From Cellulomonas carbonis (GTDB taxonomy: Bacteria; Actinomycetota; Actinomycetes; Actinomycetales; Cellulomonadaceae), in the NCBI RefSeq assembly GCF_014636275.1, contig NZ_BMEB01000003.1:464681-528680 (forward strand): a DNA stretch of 64,000 nt. Reading direction: 5' to 3'. The notes beneath the pieces were generated by a model. That model had not been told where the DNA came from and did no database searches. It was given only the letters and a program-made list of their open reading frames with translations. The translations under genes were made by a program, and so were the position numbers. This document shows, in pieces, positions 44,462 to 53,547 of this stretch. Position 1 is the stretch's first letter, and the number at the start of each line of letters is the position of its first letter.

Positions 44462-46252
44462 TCACGGCTCGTCGAGGACGGCGCGGTCTCGTCCGGTGGT
44501 CTTGGCCTGGTACATGAGGTGGTCGGCGCGGGCCAGGACGGAGTCGGCGGGTTCGCCGGGTCGGCGGGTGGCGGCGCCGATGCTGATGGTGACGCGCAGG
44601 CCGGGGGCGATGTCGTCCCAGGGGTGGGCGGCGAGGCTGTCGCGGATGCGGGTGCACACGCGGGTGGTGGTGTCGGGGTCGTCGGAGTCGGCGAGCAGGA
44701 CGGCGATCTCCTCCCCGCCGAAGCGGGCGACGAGGTCGGTGCCGCGGACGGCGGCGGAGACGACCTGGGCGACCTGGCGCAGGACCTCGTCGCCGACGAG
44801 GTGGGAGTAGCGGTCGTTGACGTGCTTGAAGTGGTCCAGGTCGCCGATGAGGCAGGTGAGGCGGGCGTCGGGGGCGGCGGTGCGGGCCTTGATGGCCTGG
44901 TCGAAGCTGCGGCGGTTGGCCAGGCCGGTCAGGGGGTCGTGGGCGGCCTCGTGGGCCAGGACGCGGTTGGCGAGCTCGAGCTGCTCGGCCTTGAGGCGTT
45001 CCATCTCGGCGGTGAGCTCGGCGCGTTCGAGGTCGCGCTGGGCGTTCAGGGCGCGGGCACGTCGCTCGGCGGACTCGTCGCGGTGCGCGAGCGTCGCCGT
45101 CAGCAGCTCCCGGTGCGCCGCCAGCGCCGACGCGAGGTCGCCGCGCATCTCGTGGGCGACGACGAGCTCGCCCAGCAGGCGCACGCGCTCCGAGCCCCGC
45201 ACGAGCGTGTCGGCCGCCGCGAGCCCGGCGACGAGCTCCGCGACCGCCAGGTCGAGCTCGCCCCGCAGGCGGTGGAGGCGGCCGCGCGTGAGGACGACGT
45301 GCAGCGCGACCTGCGGGACCTCGAGCCCGTCCGCGACGGCCGCGGCCTCGCGCAGGTGCGTGTCGGCGTCGTCGAGGCGGCCGCACGCGAGGAGCGCCCC
45401 GGCCAGGCGCACGAGGCTCTCGGCGAGCAGCCGCGGGTTCGGCTCACCCGACCGGGCGTGGTCGACGGCCTGCTCGGCGCTGCGCACCGCGGCCGCCGCG
45501 AGGGCGTGCGCGAGCTCGGGGTCCGACGGCGCGACCTGGTCGGCCTCGGCGAGGTCGAGCGTGGCGAGGTGCAGCAGGCTGTCGGCCTGGCAGTGGCGGT
45601 GCCCGGTCGAGGCGAACACGCGCCGCGACTCGTCGAGCAGCTCGCGCGCCCGGTCGGGGAACAGGCCGACCTCCAGGAGCGACAGCCCCAGGTTGTTGAG
45701 CGACACCGCGACGCCGAACTGGTCCTCGATCTCCTGGCGGATCGCGAGCGAGCGCTCCTGGAGCTCGATGGCGGACTCGAAGTCGCCGAAGCCGGCGTGC
45801 ACGGTCCCGAGGCCGCAGATCGCGCTGGCCTCCCAGACGCGGTCGCCGATCTCCTGGGCGAGCGCGAGCGAGCGCTCCATCGCGCTGAGCGCCTCGACGT
45901 CGCGCGACAGGAGCCGGTGCGCGTAGCCGATGAAGTACGTGATCCGGACCTCCGCGAGCCGGTCGCCCAGCCGCTGCGCGAGGGCGAGCGCGCGCTCGGC
46001 GTGCGGGAGCACGTCGCCCGGGCGTCCGTCCGCGGCCCGCTCGACGAGGTCGACGAGCCGCGCGAGCTCGTCCTCGGGGGTCTCGGTCGGTGCCCCCGGT
46101 GCGACGACCCGCGGCTCGGTGGGTGCCCCCGGTGCGACGACGGACGCCTCGGCCGGCGCGGGTCGTGCAGGGGAGGGCAGGACGGCGGGGGCGACGTCGC
46201 GCGCCTCGTCACCGGCAGCGTCGGTGCTGACCGGGCGACGGACAGGTGTCAT
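44462..46252 (-). CDS. Cytosolic diguanylate cyclase with N-terminal TPR-like region (copy 2)
   Basis: A 596-residue protein with the same layout as the gene downstream. A Pro/Ala-rich head of about 60 residues precedes TPR-like helices (for example VWEASAICGLGTVHAGFGDFESAIELQERSL, about 175-205). The coiled coil and GGDEF domain are identical to copy 1 in protein sequence except at the very C-terminus (VLDEP against VLDT). Active loop GGEEI and RXXD site RGTD are present. ATG 46252 is preferred; a longer in-frame start at 46306 would add 18 residues. The TPR parts of the two proteins are related but clearly diverged, so each may sense a different partner. Confidence 0.92.
   Translation of the reverse strand: MTPVRRPVSTDAAGDEARDVAPAVLPSPARPAPAEASVVAPGAPTEPRVVAPGAPTETPEDELARLVDLVERAADGRPGDVLPHAERALALAQRLGDRLAEVRITYFIGYAHRLLSRDVEALSAMERSLALAQEIGDRVWEASAICGLGTVHAGFGDFESAIELQERSLAIRQEIEDQFGVAVSLNNLGLSLLEVGLFPDRARELLDESRRVFASTGHRHCQADSLLHLATLDLAEADQVAPSDPELAHALAAAAVRSAEQAVDHARSGEPNPRLLAESLVRLAGALLACGRLDDADTHLREAAAVADGLEVPQVALHVVLTRGRLHRLRGELDLAVAELVAGLAAADTLVRGSERVRLLGELVVAHEMRGDLASALAAHRELLTATLAHRDESAERRARALNAQRDLERAELTAEMERLKAEQLELANRVLAHEAAHDPLTGLANRRSFDQAIKARTAAPDARLTCLIGDLDHFKHVNDRYSHLVGDEVLRQVAQVVSAAVRGTDLVARFGGEEIAVLLADSDDPDTTTRVCTRIRDSLAAHPWDDIAPGLRVTISIGAATRRPGEPADSVLARADHLMYQAKTTGRDRAVLDEP
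44471..45130. repeat. 660-bp duplicated GGDEF cassette, copy B
   Basis: Second copy of the block at 42742-43401, direct orientation, one mismatch seen. It starts three bases into the gene's last codons and ends within the linker after the coiled coil. Confidence 0.93.
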
Positions 46253-46343
46253 GCGGGTCCTATCGGCAGGGGGAGCGCTCCCCTGAGCGGGTACGCGCGA
46301 GGCCAACCGGACGGGTGACCCGTCGCCGGGTGGCCCTCCGGCC

Positions 46344-46375
46344 CTGCTCAGGGCCCGGCCAGGGGCCCTGAGCAG
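46344..46375 (-). terminator. Hairpin downstream of ackA
   Basis: CTGCTCAGGGCCC (46344-46356) pairs perfectly with 46363-46375 over 13 bp with a six-base loop. On the minus strand it follows the ackA stop by 20 bp and precedes the TPR-GGDEF gene. Confidence 0.85.
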
Positions 46376-46395
46376 AACCGGGTCGGCATCGGGAC

Positions 46396-47586
46396 TCAGC
46401 CCTCGGCGACCGCGACGGCCTGCCGGGCGATCTCGAGCTCCTCGTTGGTGGGGATCACCATCACGGTGACCTCGGCGCCGTCGGGGGAGATGACCGTCTC
46501 GGTCTTCTTCCGGCCCGCGTTGCGCTCGGGGTCGACGACGATGCCGAGCCGCTCGAGCCCGCTGAGCGCCTCGAGCCGCACGACGTCGTCGTTCTCCCCG
46601 ACCCCCGCGGTGAACACGACGGCGTCGACGCGGCCGAGCTGCGCGTAGTACGCGCCGACGTAGTGCCGCAGCCGGTGGCAGTAGACCTCGAGCGCGAGCG
46701 CCGCGTCGTCGTCGCCCGCCTCGATCGCGGCGTGGAGGTCGCGCAGGTCGTTGACGCCCGCGAGCCCGAGCAGGCCCGAGCGGCGGTTGAGGAGCGTGTC
46801 GATGTCGTCGGTGCTCATGCCCGCGACCCGCTGGAGGTGGAAGATCACCGCCGGGTCGATGTCCCCGGACCGCGTGCCCATGACGAGGCCCTCGAGCGGG
46901 GTGAGGCCCATCGACGTCTCGACCGACCGGCCCCCCGCGACCGCGGTGATCGACGCGCCGTTGCCCAGGTGGGCGACGATGACGTTGACGTCCTCGGGCT
47001 CCTTGCCCAGCAGTGCCGCGGCGCGGCGAGAGACGTACGCGTGCGACGTCCCGTGGAAGCCGTAGCGGCGCACGCCGTGCTCGCGCGCGACCTCCCGGTC
47101 GATCGCGTACGTGTACGCCTCGGGCGGCAGGGTGCTGTGGAACGCGGTGTCGAAGATCGCGACGTGCGGCAGGTCGGGGAACGCGGCGCGGGCGGCGCGG
47201 ATGCCGGCGACATTCGGCGGGTTGTGCAGCGGGGCGAGCGGCGAGAGCGCGTCGATCGCCGCCTCGACCTCGTCGTCGACGAGCGTCGGCGCCGTGAAGC
47301 GGTCGCCGCCCTGCACGACGCGGTGCCCGACGGCGACCGGGCGCAGCTCGTCGAGCGACGGACCGACCTCGCGGAACAGGTCGAGGACGGCCTGCACGCC
47401 GGCCGTGTGGTCCGGGATCGGCTGCGTGCGCTCGGTGCGGCCCCCCGGCCCCTCGTGGCGCAGCGAGCCCTCGGCCTCGCCGATGCGCTCCACGAGCCCG
47501 ACGGCGGACGCCTCGCCCGTGGTCGCCTCGACCAGCTGGTACTTGATCGACGACGATCCGGAGTTGAGGACGAGGACGTGCTTCAC
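46396..47586 (-). CDS. ackA: Acetate kinase
   Basis: Converts acetyl-phosphate and ADP to acetate and ATP, or the reverse. The 396-residue protein begins KHVLVLNSGSSSIKYQLVE, with AVGHRVVQGGDRF, IFDTAFHSTLPPEAYTYAI, RYGFHGTSHAYVSRRAA, VAHLGNGASITAVAGGRSVETSMG (a region about 195-218) and FTAGVGENDDVVR. These are the AckA signatures. GTG 47586 overlaps the pta stop (GTGA). Together with pta and xfp it completes a route from sugar phosphates to acetate. Confidence 0.98.
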   Translation of the reverse strand: MKHVLVLNSGSSSIKYQLVEATTGEASAVGLVERIGEAEGSLRHEGPGGRTERTQPIPDHTAGVQAVLDLFREVGPSLDELRPVAVGHRVVQGGDRFTAPTLVDDEVEAAIDALSPLAPLHNPPNVAGIRAARAAFPDLPHVAIFDTAFHSTLPPEAYTYAIDREVAREHGVRRYGFHGTSHAYVSRRAAALLGKEPEDVNVIVAHLGNGASITAVAGGRSVETSMGLTPLEGLVMGTRSGDIDPAVIFHLQRVAGMSTDDIDTLLNRRSGLLGLAGVNDLRDLHAAIEAGDDDAALALEVYCHRLRHYVGAYYAQLGRVDAVVFTAGVGENDDVVRLEALSGLERLGIVVDPERNAGRKKTETVISPDGAEVTVMVIPTNEELEIARQAVAVAEG

Positions 47587-49751
47587 CGGGCGGCTCCTTC
47601 GGGGGCGGTGGTCGGGGTCGGGCTGTCGACGTCGGCGGGTGCCGTGGCCGGGCCGTCGCCCGCTGCCGTGGCCGCGTCAGCGGCCGTCGCGGCGGCGAGC
47701 GCCTGCGCCTGGATGGCCGTGATCGCGACCGTGTTGACGATGTCCTGCACGAGCGCGCCGCGCGACAGGTCGTTCACGGGCTTGCGCAGGCCCTGCAGCA
47801 CGGGGCCGATCGCGACGGCGCCGGCCGAGCGCTGGACGGCCTTGTAGGTGTTGTTGCCCGTGTTGAGGTCCGGGAAGATGAACACCGTCGCCCGGCCCGC
47901 CACGGTGGAGTCGGGCATCTTCGTCTTCGCGACGGACGCGTCGACGGCGGCGTCGTACTGGATCGGCCCCTCGACGTCGAGGTCGGGGCGCCGCTCGCGC
48001 ACGAGCGCGGTCGCGGCGCGGACCTTCTCGACGTCGGGGCCGGTGCCGGACTCGCCCGTCGAGTACGAGAGCATCGCGATGCGCGGCTCGATGCCGAACT
48101 GCGCCGCGGTCTGGGCGGACGAGATCGCGATGTCGGCGAGCTGCTCGGCGGTCGGGTCGGGGTTGACGGCCGCGTCGCCGTAGACGAGCACGCGGTCCTC
48201 GAGGCCCATGAGGAAGACGCTCGAGACGATCGACGTGCCGGGCACCGTCTTGATGATCTCGAACGCGGGCTTGATGGTGTGCGCGGTCGTGTGGACGGCG
48301 CCCGAGACCATGCCGTCGGCGAGGCCGAGCTGGACCATGAGGGTGCCGAAGTACGACACCGAGGAGACGATCTCGCGCGCGCGCTCGACCGTCATCCCCT
48401 TGTGCTTGCGCAGCTCCGCGTACTCGTGCGCGAACCGCTCCGCGAGCTCGCCCTCCTTGGGGTCGACGATCGTCGCCGCGCTGATGTCGAGGCCGAGCTC
48501 GGTCGCGCGGGCTCGGATCGCGGCCTCGTTGCCGAGGATCGTCAGGCGCGCGACCTGCCGCTGGAGCAGCGTGCTCGCGGCCCGCAGGATGCGGTCGTCG
48601 TTCCCCTCGGGCAGGACGATGTGCTTGCGGTCGCTGCGCGCCCGGTCCAGGAGCTGGTACTCGAACATGAGGGGCGTGACGACGGACGGGCGCGCGACGT
48701 CGAGCCGCGCGAGGAGCGTCTCGCCGTCGACGTGCCGCTCGAACAGCGCGAGCGCCGTGTCGACCTTGCGCTGCGAGTCGGCGGTGAGCCGCCCGCGCGT
48801 CCCGGCCGCCGCGTTGGCGCTGCGGAAGGTCCCCAGCTCGGTCCGGATGATCGGGAGCCGCTGACCCAGCCCGTTGACGAGCCGCGCGATGACCGACGGC
48901 GGGTAGAACCCGCCGTTGAGGATGATGCCCGCGAGCGACGGGAAGCCCTCGGCCGCGTGCGCCATGAGCAGGCCCAGCAGGACGTCGGACCGGTCGCCCG
49001 GCGTGATGATGACGGCGCCGTCGGTGAGCTTCTCGAGGAGGTGCTCGACCGACATCGCGCCGACCAGCAGGTCGAGCGCCTCACGCGAGAGCAGCTCCTC
49101 GTCGCCGGCCTCGAGCCGTCCGCCGACGGCCTCCATCAGGGCGCGGACCGTCGGCGCGGAGAGCAGCTGGTCGTCGGGGAGGGCCCACGCGGGCAGGTCG
49201 CCGCCGAGCGCGTGCTTGACCTGGACCAGCTGGGCGGGCTCGCAGCGGTTCGCGACGACGCCGATGACCTCGGCGTGGTTCGCGCGCAGCTCACCGACCA
49301 TGACGTCGGCGACCTGGCGCACGTCCTCGGGGCGTCGGCCCGCGGCCCGGACGACGGCGAGCACGGGGGCGCCGAGGTTCGCGGCGATGCGCGCGTTGTA
49401 CGACAGCTCGGTGGGCCCGGCGACGTCGGTGTAGTCCGTCCCGACGATCACGACGACGTCGCAGCTGCGCTCGACCTCGTGGTACCGGTTGACGATGCGG
49501 GAGAGCGCGGCCTCGGGGTCCGCGTGGACCTCCTCGTACGTGACGCCCACGCAGTCGTCGTAGGTCAGGTCGACGCCGTCGTGCGCGAGCAGCAGCTCGA
49601 GGACGTAGTCGGCCTGGTCGGTCGACCGTGCGACGGGGCGGAACACGCCGACGCGGAGCACCGAGCGGGACAGCAGGTCGAGCACGCCCAGCGCGATCGT
49701 CGACTTGCCGGTGTCGCCCTCGGCCGAGGTGATGTAGATGCTTCGTGCCAC
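47583..49751 (-). CDS. pta: Phosphate acetyltransferase (long form)
   Basis: Interconverts acetyl-CoA and acetyl-phosphate. At 722 residues it is the long, multidomain form. The N-terminal P-loop domain is BioD-like (SIYITSAEGDTGKSTIALGVLDLL, about 3-26). A DRTGG regulatory domain covers about 210-330, and the catalytic PTA domain runs from about 375 (LPEGNDDRILRAASTLLQR) with GMVSGAVHTTAHTIKPAFEIIKT and NTYKAVQRSAGAVAIGPVLQGL. The Ala/Thr/Pro tail of about 30 residues is dispensable-looking. GTG 49751 follows GGAGG. It is coupled to ackA; a hairpin separates it from xfp. Confidence 0.97.
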   Translation of the reverse strand: MARSIYITSAEGDTGKSTIALGVLDLLSRSVLRVGVFRPVARSTDQADYVLELLLAHDGVDLTYDDCVGVTYEEVHADPEAALSRIVNRYHEVERSCDVVVIVGTDYTDVAGPTELSYNARIAANLGAPVLAVVRAAGRRPEDVRQVADVMVGELRANHAEVIGVVANRCEPAQLVQVKHALGGDLPAWALPDDQLLSAPTVRALMEAVGGRLEAGDEELLSREALDLLVGAMSVEHLLEKLTDGAVIITPGDRSDVLLGLLMAHAAEGFPSLAGIILNGGFYPPSVIARLVNGLGQRLPIIRTELGTFRSANAAAGTRGRLTADSQRKVDTALALFERHVDGETLLARLDVARPSVVTPLMFEYQLLDRARSDRKHIVLPEGNDDRILRAASTLLQRQVARLTILGNEAAIRARATELGLDISAATIVDPKEGELAERFAHEYAELRKHKGMTVERAREIVSSVSYFGTLMVQLGLADGMVSGAVHTTAHTIKPAFEIIKTVPGTSIVSSVFLMGLEDRVLVYGDAAVNPDPTAEQLADIAISSAQTAAQFGIEPRIAMLSYSTGESGTGPDVEKVRAATALVRERRPDLDVEGPIQYDAAVDASVAKTKMPDSTVAGRATVFIFPDLNTGNNTYKAVQRSAGAVAIGPVLQGLRKPVNDLSRGALVQDIVNTVAITAIQAQALAAATAADAATAAGDGPATAPADVDSPTPTTAPEGAAR

Positions 49752-49780
49752 GCGTCCGTCCTCCGTCAGGGCTCAGCCGT

Positions 49781-49821
49781 CGGCCGCCGCCGGGTGCGGG
49801 TCGCGCACCCGGCGGCGGCCG
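49781..49821 (-). terminator. Strong hairpin between xfp and pta
   Basis: The perfect 18-bp stem pairs 49781-49798 with 49804-49821 around five bases; the arm begins CGGCCGCCGCCGGGTGCG. It lies in the 88-bp gap after xfp on the minus strand, so pta-ackA may need its own promoter or depend on read-through. Confidence 0.85.
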
Positions 49822-49839
49822 TCGACGTGAGTTCCGTCG

Positions 49840-52332
49840 TCACTCGTTGTCGCCACCGGTGGCGGCGCTGGCCGAGATGCGGTCGGCCTGGGGGCCGCCG
49901 ACCTCCGTCGCGGTCTGCCCGGCGTCGGGCCAGACCCAGTCGCGCACCTCGGGGATGTCCTCCCCGTGGTCGCGCGTGTACTGCCGTGCGCGCAGGCGCG
50001 CGTCGACCATGTCCTGCCGCAGCTCGGCCGCGCGGGTCCCGAGGTGGGGGACGCGGTCGATGACGTCGATCACGAGGCGGTACCGGTCGAGGTCGTTGAG
50101 CATGACCATGTCGAACGGCGTCGTCGTCGTGCCCTCCTCCTTGTACCCGCGCACGTGCAGGTTGCCGTGCCCCGTGCGCCGGTAGGTGAGGCGGTGGATC
50201 AGCCACGGGTAGCCGTGGTACGCGAAGATGATCGGCTTGTCGGGCGTGAAGAGCGTGTCGAACTCGCGGTCGCTGAGCCCGTGCGGGTGCTCGCGCTCGT
50301 CCTGCAGTCGCATGAGGTCGACGACGTTGACCACGCGCACGTTGAGGTCGGGCAGGTGCCGCCGCAGGATGTCCGCGGCTGCGAGCACCTCGAGCGTCGG
50401 GACGTCGCCCGCGCAGCCGAGGACGACGTCGGGGTCCTCGCCGCGGCCCTCGGTGCCCGCCCACTCCCAGATGCCGAGCCCGCGTGCGCAGTGCGCGACG
50501 GCCTCGTCCATCGTGAGGAACGTCGGGCCGGGCTGCTTGCCCGCGACGACGACGTTGACGAGGTTCCGGCTGCGCAGCACGTGGTCGTACGTGACCAGCA
50601 GCGTGTTGGCGTCCGGCGGCAGGTACACGCGGACGATCTCGGCCTTCTTGTTGACCACGTGGTCGATGAAGCCGGGGTCCTGGTGGGAGAAGCCGTTGTG
50701 GTCCTGGCGCCACACGTGCGACGTCAGGAGGTAGTTGAGCGACGCGATGGGCCGCCGCCACGGGATCTCCCGCGTCACCTTGAGCCACTTGGCGTGCTGG
50801 TTGAACATCGAGTCGATGATGTGGATGAACGCCTCGTAGCAGCTGAACACCCCGTGCCGGCCGGTGAGCAGGTAGCCCTCGAGCCAGCCCTGGCACTGGT
50901 GCTCCGAGAGCACCTCGAGCACGCGACCCGCCCGCGCGAGGTTGTCGTCGCGGGGGATGATCTCGGCGTCCCACTGCTTGTCGGTGACCTCGAAGACCGC
51001 CTGGAGGCGGTTCGACGCGGTCTCGTCGGGGCCGACGATGCGGAAGTTGCTCGGGTTCGCCTCGACGACGTCCCGCAGCCACTGCCCGAGCACGCGCGTC
51101 GCCTCGACGATCGTCGCGCCCGGTGCGGGCACGTCGACGGCGTGCGCCCGGAAGTCCGGCAGCCGCAGGTCGCGCAGCAGGAGGCCGCCGTTGGCGTGCG
51201 GCGTCGCGCTCATCCGGAGGTCGCCGGCCGGGGCGAGGCGCGCGATCTCCGGCTCGAGGCGTCCCGTCGCGTCGAACAGCTCCTCGGGCCGGTACGACCG
51301 CAGCCACCCCTCGAGCACGTGGAGGTGCTCCTCGGTGTCGCGCGCGGACGCGAGAGGGACCTGGTGCGAGCGCCACGAGTCCTCGACCTGCTTGCCGTCG
51401 ATGACGGGCGGGCACGTCCAGCCCTTCGGGGTCCGCAGGATGATCATGGGCCAGCGGGGACGCTCGGTGAGGGACCCGTCCCGTGCCGCCTGCTTGATCT
51501 CGGCGATCTCGTTGAGCACCTCGTCGAGCACCTGCGCCATGCGCTGGTGGACGATCGCGGGGTCCTCGCCGTCGAAGCCGCCCGAGACGACGTACGGCGT
51601 GTGGCCGTAGCCGCGCATGAGCTCCAGGAGCTCCGACTCGGGAATCCGCGCGAGCACCGTGGGGTTGGCGATCTTGTAGCCGTTGAGGTGCAGGATCGGG
51701 AGCACGACGCCGTCGGCGAGCGGGTCGACGAACTTGTTGGAGTGCCAGCTCGTGGCGAGGGGTCCGGTCTCGGCCTCGCCGTCGCCGACGACGGCCGCCA
51801 CGAGCAGGTCCGGGTTGTCGAACGCGGCGCCGTAGGCGTGCGACAGCGCGTAGCCGAGCTCGCCGCCCTCGTGGATCGAGCCGGGCGTCTCGGGTGCGAC
51901 GTGGCTGGGGATGCCGCCGGGGAAGGAGAACTGGCGGAAGAGCTTCCGCATGCCCTCGCTGTCCTGCGTGACGTCGGTGTAGACCTCGGAGTAGGTGCCG
52001 TCGAGGTACGCGTTGGCGACGAGGCCGGGCCCGCCGTGGCCCGGTCCGGTGATGTACAGGGCGGACTGCGACCGCTCGATGATCGCGCGGTTGAGGTGCG
52101 CGTAGAGGAAGTTCAGGCCCGGGGTCGTGCCCCAGTGGCCGAGCAGCCGCGGCTTGACGTGGTCGCGGTGCAGCGGCTCGGCGAGCAGCGGGTTGTCGAG
52201 CAGGTAGATCTGACCCACCGACAGGTAGTTGGCCGCGCGCCACCAGGCGTCGACGCGTGCCAGCGTCGCGTCGTCGAGCGGCGTCACGTCTCGCGTGGAC
52301 CAGCTCTGTCGGCTGTCCAGGACCTCTGTCAT
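49840..52332 (-). CDS. xfp: Phosphoketolase (xylulose-5-phosphate/fructose-6-phosphate type)
   Basis: Thiamine-diphosphate enzyme that cleaves xylulose-5-phosphate (and often fructose-6-phosphate) to acetyl-phosphate and a smaller sugar phosphate. The 830-residue length is typical. It has [51 protein letters not shown] and the ThDP motif [32 protein letters not shown] and [38 protein letters not shown] (about 735-770, quoted as a region) follow. ATG 52332 follows AGGAGGAAG. The pta and ackA genes that follow turn acetyl-phosphate into acetyl-CoA or acetate plus ATP. Confidence 0.97.
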   Translation of the reverse strand: MTEVLDSRQSWSTRDVTPLDDATLARVDAWWRAANYLSVGQIYLLDNPLLAEPLHRDHVKPRLLGHWGTTPGLNFLYAHLNRAIIERSQSALYITGPGHGGPGLVANAYLDGTYSEVYTDVTQDSEGMRKLFRQFSFPGGIPSHVAPETPGSIHEGGELGYALSHAYGAAFDNPDLLVAAVVGDGEAETGPLATSWHSNKFVDPLADGVVLPILHLNGYKIANPTVLARIPESELLELMRGYGHTPYVVSGGFDGEDPAIVHQRMAQVLDEVLNEIAEIKQAARDGSLTERPRWPMIILRTPKGWTCPPVIDGKQVEDSWRSHQVPLASARDTEEHLHVLEGWLRSYRPEELFDATGRLEPEIARLAPAGDLRMSATPHANGGLLLRDLRLPDFRAHAVDVPAPGATIVEATRVLGQWLRDVVEANPSNFRIVGPDETASNRLQAVFEVTDKQWDAEIIPRDDNLARAGRVLEVLSEHQCQGWLEGYLLTGRHGVFSCYEAFIHIIDSMFNQHAKWLKVTREIPWRRPIASLNYLLTSHVWRQDHNGFSHQDPGFIDHVVNKKAEIVRVYLPPDANTLLVTYDHVLRSRNLVNVVVAGKQPGPTFLTMDEAVAHCARGLGIWEWAGTEGRGEDPDVVLGCAGDVPTLEVLAAADILRRHLPDLNVRVVNVVDLMRLQDEREHPHGLSDREFDTLFTPDKPIIFAYHGYPWLIHRLTYRRTGHGNLHVRGYKEEGTTTTPFDMVMLNDLDRYRLVIDVIDRVPHLGTRAAELRQDMVDARLRARQYTRDHGEDIPEVRDWVWPDAGQTATEVGGPQADRISASAATGGDNE

Positions 52333-52601
52333 GCGCTTCCTCCTGCGGCCGGAGGCGGCGGTGCCGCCGTCGGTGCCAGCGTTGCGGGGCGGCACCGACA
52401 AGACATGGGACGTTTGTACCCGGTCGCGCATGGGGCCCGTGCCGGGGTCGTGCTCGTGCGGTGGCGTACGTCACGCCCATGCCACCACATCGGACGACGC
52501 GGCGCAGCACTCCGACGGTGCGGATCGCCGACGACGTCGCTGGTCGGGCGGGCCGACGGCCCACCGACGGCCCGCCGAGGTGCGCGGGGTACCGTGGCGG
52601 C

Positions 52602-53546
52602 GTGGACGCGCGCGAGACCAGGCACGCCGTCGGCTCCGACGGCCGTCCGCGCCTCGGCTTCTGGCGCGTCGCGCTCACGCCGCGGATGGTCGGCCTGCTC
52701 CTGCTCTTCCTCGGCGTCGCGGCCGTCTGCGGACGCCTCGGCGTGTGGCAGCTCGACCGAGCGGTCGAGCGCAGCGAGCAGAACGCCGCGGTCCGCGCCG
52801 CGGAGCTCGAGTCGTCGCCCGGTGACCCGCTCGACGAGGTCCTCGCACCGCAGCAGACGTTCGCGGGCGAGCTCGTGGGCCGCAAGGTCGAGGTGAGCGG
52901 TCGGTTCGAGGGCCGGACGCTCCTCGTGCCCGGTCGCGCACGGGGCGACGACGTCGGCTTCCTCGTCCTCGACGCGTTCCGCGTCGACGAGGGAGGGGTG
53001 CTCGCGGTGGTCCGCGGGTGGGTCGCGGACCCGGTCGCCCCGCCGGCGCCCGAGGGCCCGGTCACGATGACCGGCTTCCTCCAGGCGGGGGAGGCGTCGG
53101 AGCCCGGACCGCAGCCCGAGGGGCGGATCGGTGCGATCAGCCCGGGCGAGCTCGTGAACCGCTGGGGCGGCCCGATCTACAGCGGCTACCTCGTGGCCGC
53201 GGACCCGGGTCCCGGCGTCGGGAAGCTCCCGCCGCCCTCAGTGCCCGGGGCGGGGCTGAACCTCCAGAACCTCGCGTACGCGGTCCAGTGGTGGATCTTC
53301 GGCGGGTTCGCCGTGCTGCTGTGGTCGCGCCTCGTGCGCGACGAGGTCCGTGCGCTCGCGGAGGAGGCCGCGGAGGCCGAGGACGACCGCGACGGGGCGC
53401 GTGTCGCGGAGGCGCCCGGTGGTGGCGGACGCCGTCCCCACGACGGCGGCGAGGACCACACCCCCGGTGGGCCTGACGTGCACGCCTCGCCGACCGGGGC
53501 CGACGACGGCTCGCCGTCGGCCCCCGACCGGTCGCCCGCGGTGTGA
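52602..53546 (+). CDS. SURF1-family cytochrome oxidase biogenesis protein
   Basis: A 314-residue membrane protein of the SURF1 family, which helps assemble heme-copper oxidase. The first transmembrane segment is at about 29-47 (VGLLLLFLGVAAVCGRLGVWQLDR, with the family GxWQL motif). An external domain has VSGRFEGRTLLVPGR, GFLVLDAFRV and VVRGWVADP. A second segment is at about 230-246 (QWWIFGGFAVLLWSRLV). A long acidic/Pro/Gly C-terminal tail is extra. GTG 52602 lies six bases after TACCGT (52590-52595), so it appears leaderless. It is convergent with the ABC exporter, one base away. Confidence 0.92.
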   Translation: MDARETRHAVGSDGRPRLGFWRVALTPRMVGLLLLFLGVAAVCGRLGVWQLDRAVERSEQNAAVRAAELESSPGDPLDEVLAPQQTFAGELVGRKVEVSGRFEGRTLLVPGRARGDDVGFLVLDAFRVDEGGVLAVVRGWVADPVAPPAPEGPVTMTGFLQAGEASEPGPQPEGRIGAISPGELVNRWGGPIYSGYLVAADPGPGVGKLPPPSVPGAGLNLQNLAYAVQWWIFGGFAVLLWSRLVRDEVRALAEEAAEAEDDRDGARVAEAPGGGGRRPHDGGEDHTPGGPDVHASPTGADDGSPSAPDRSPAV

Positions 53547-53547
53547 C

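Noticed and set aside
49766..53065. Large antisense frame within xfp and SURF1
   Set aside because: Arg/Pro-rich with no motif, while the frame of xfp is fully conserved in sequence and length.
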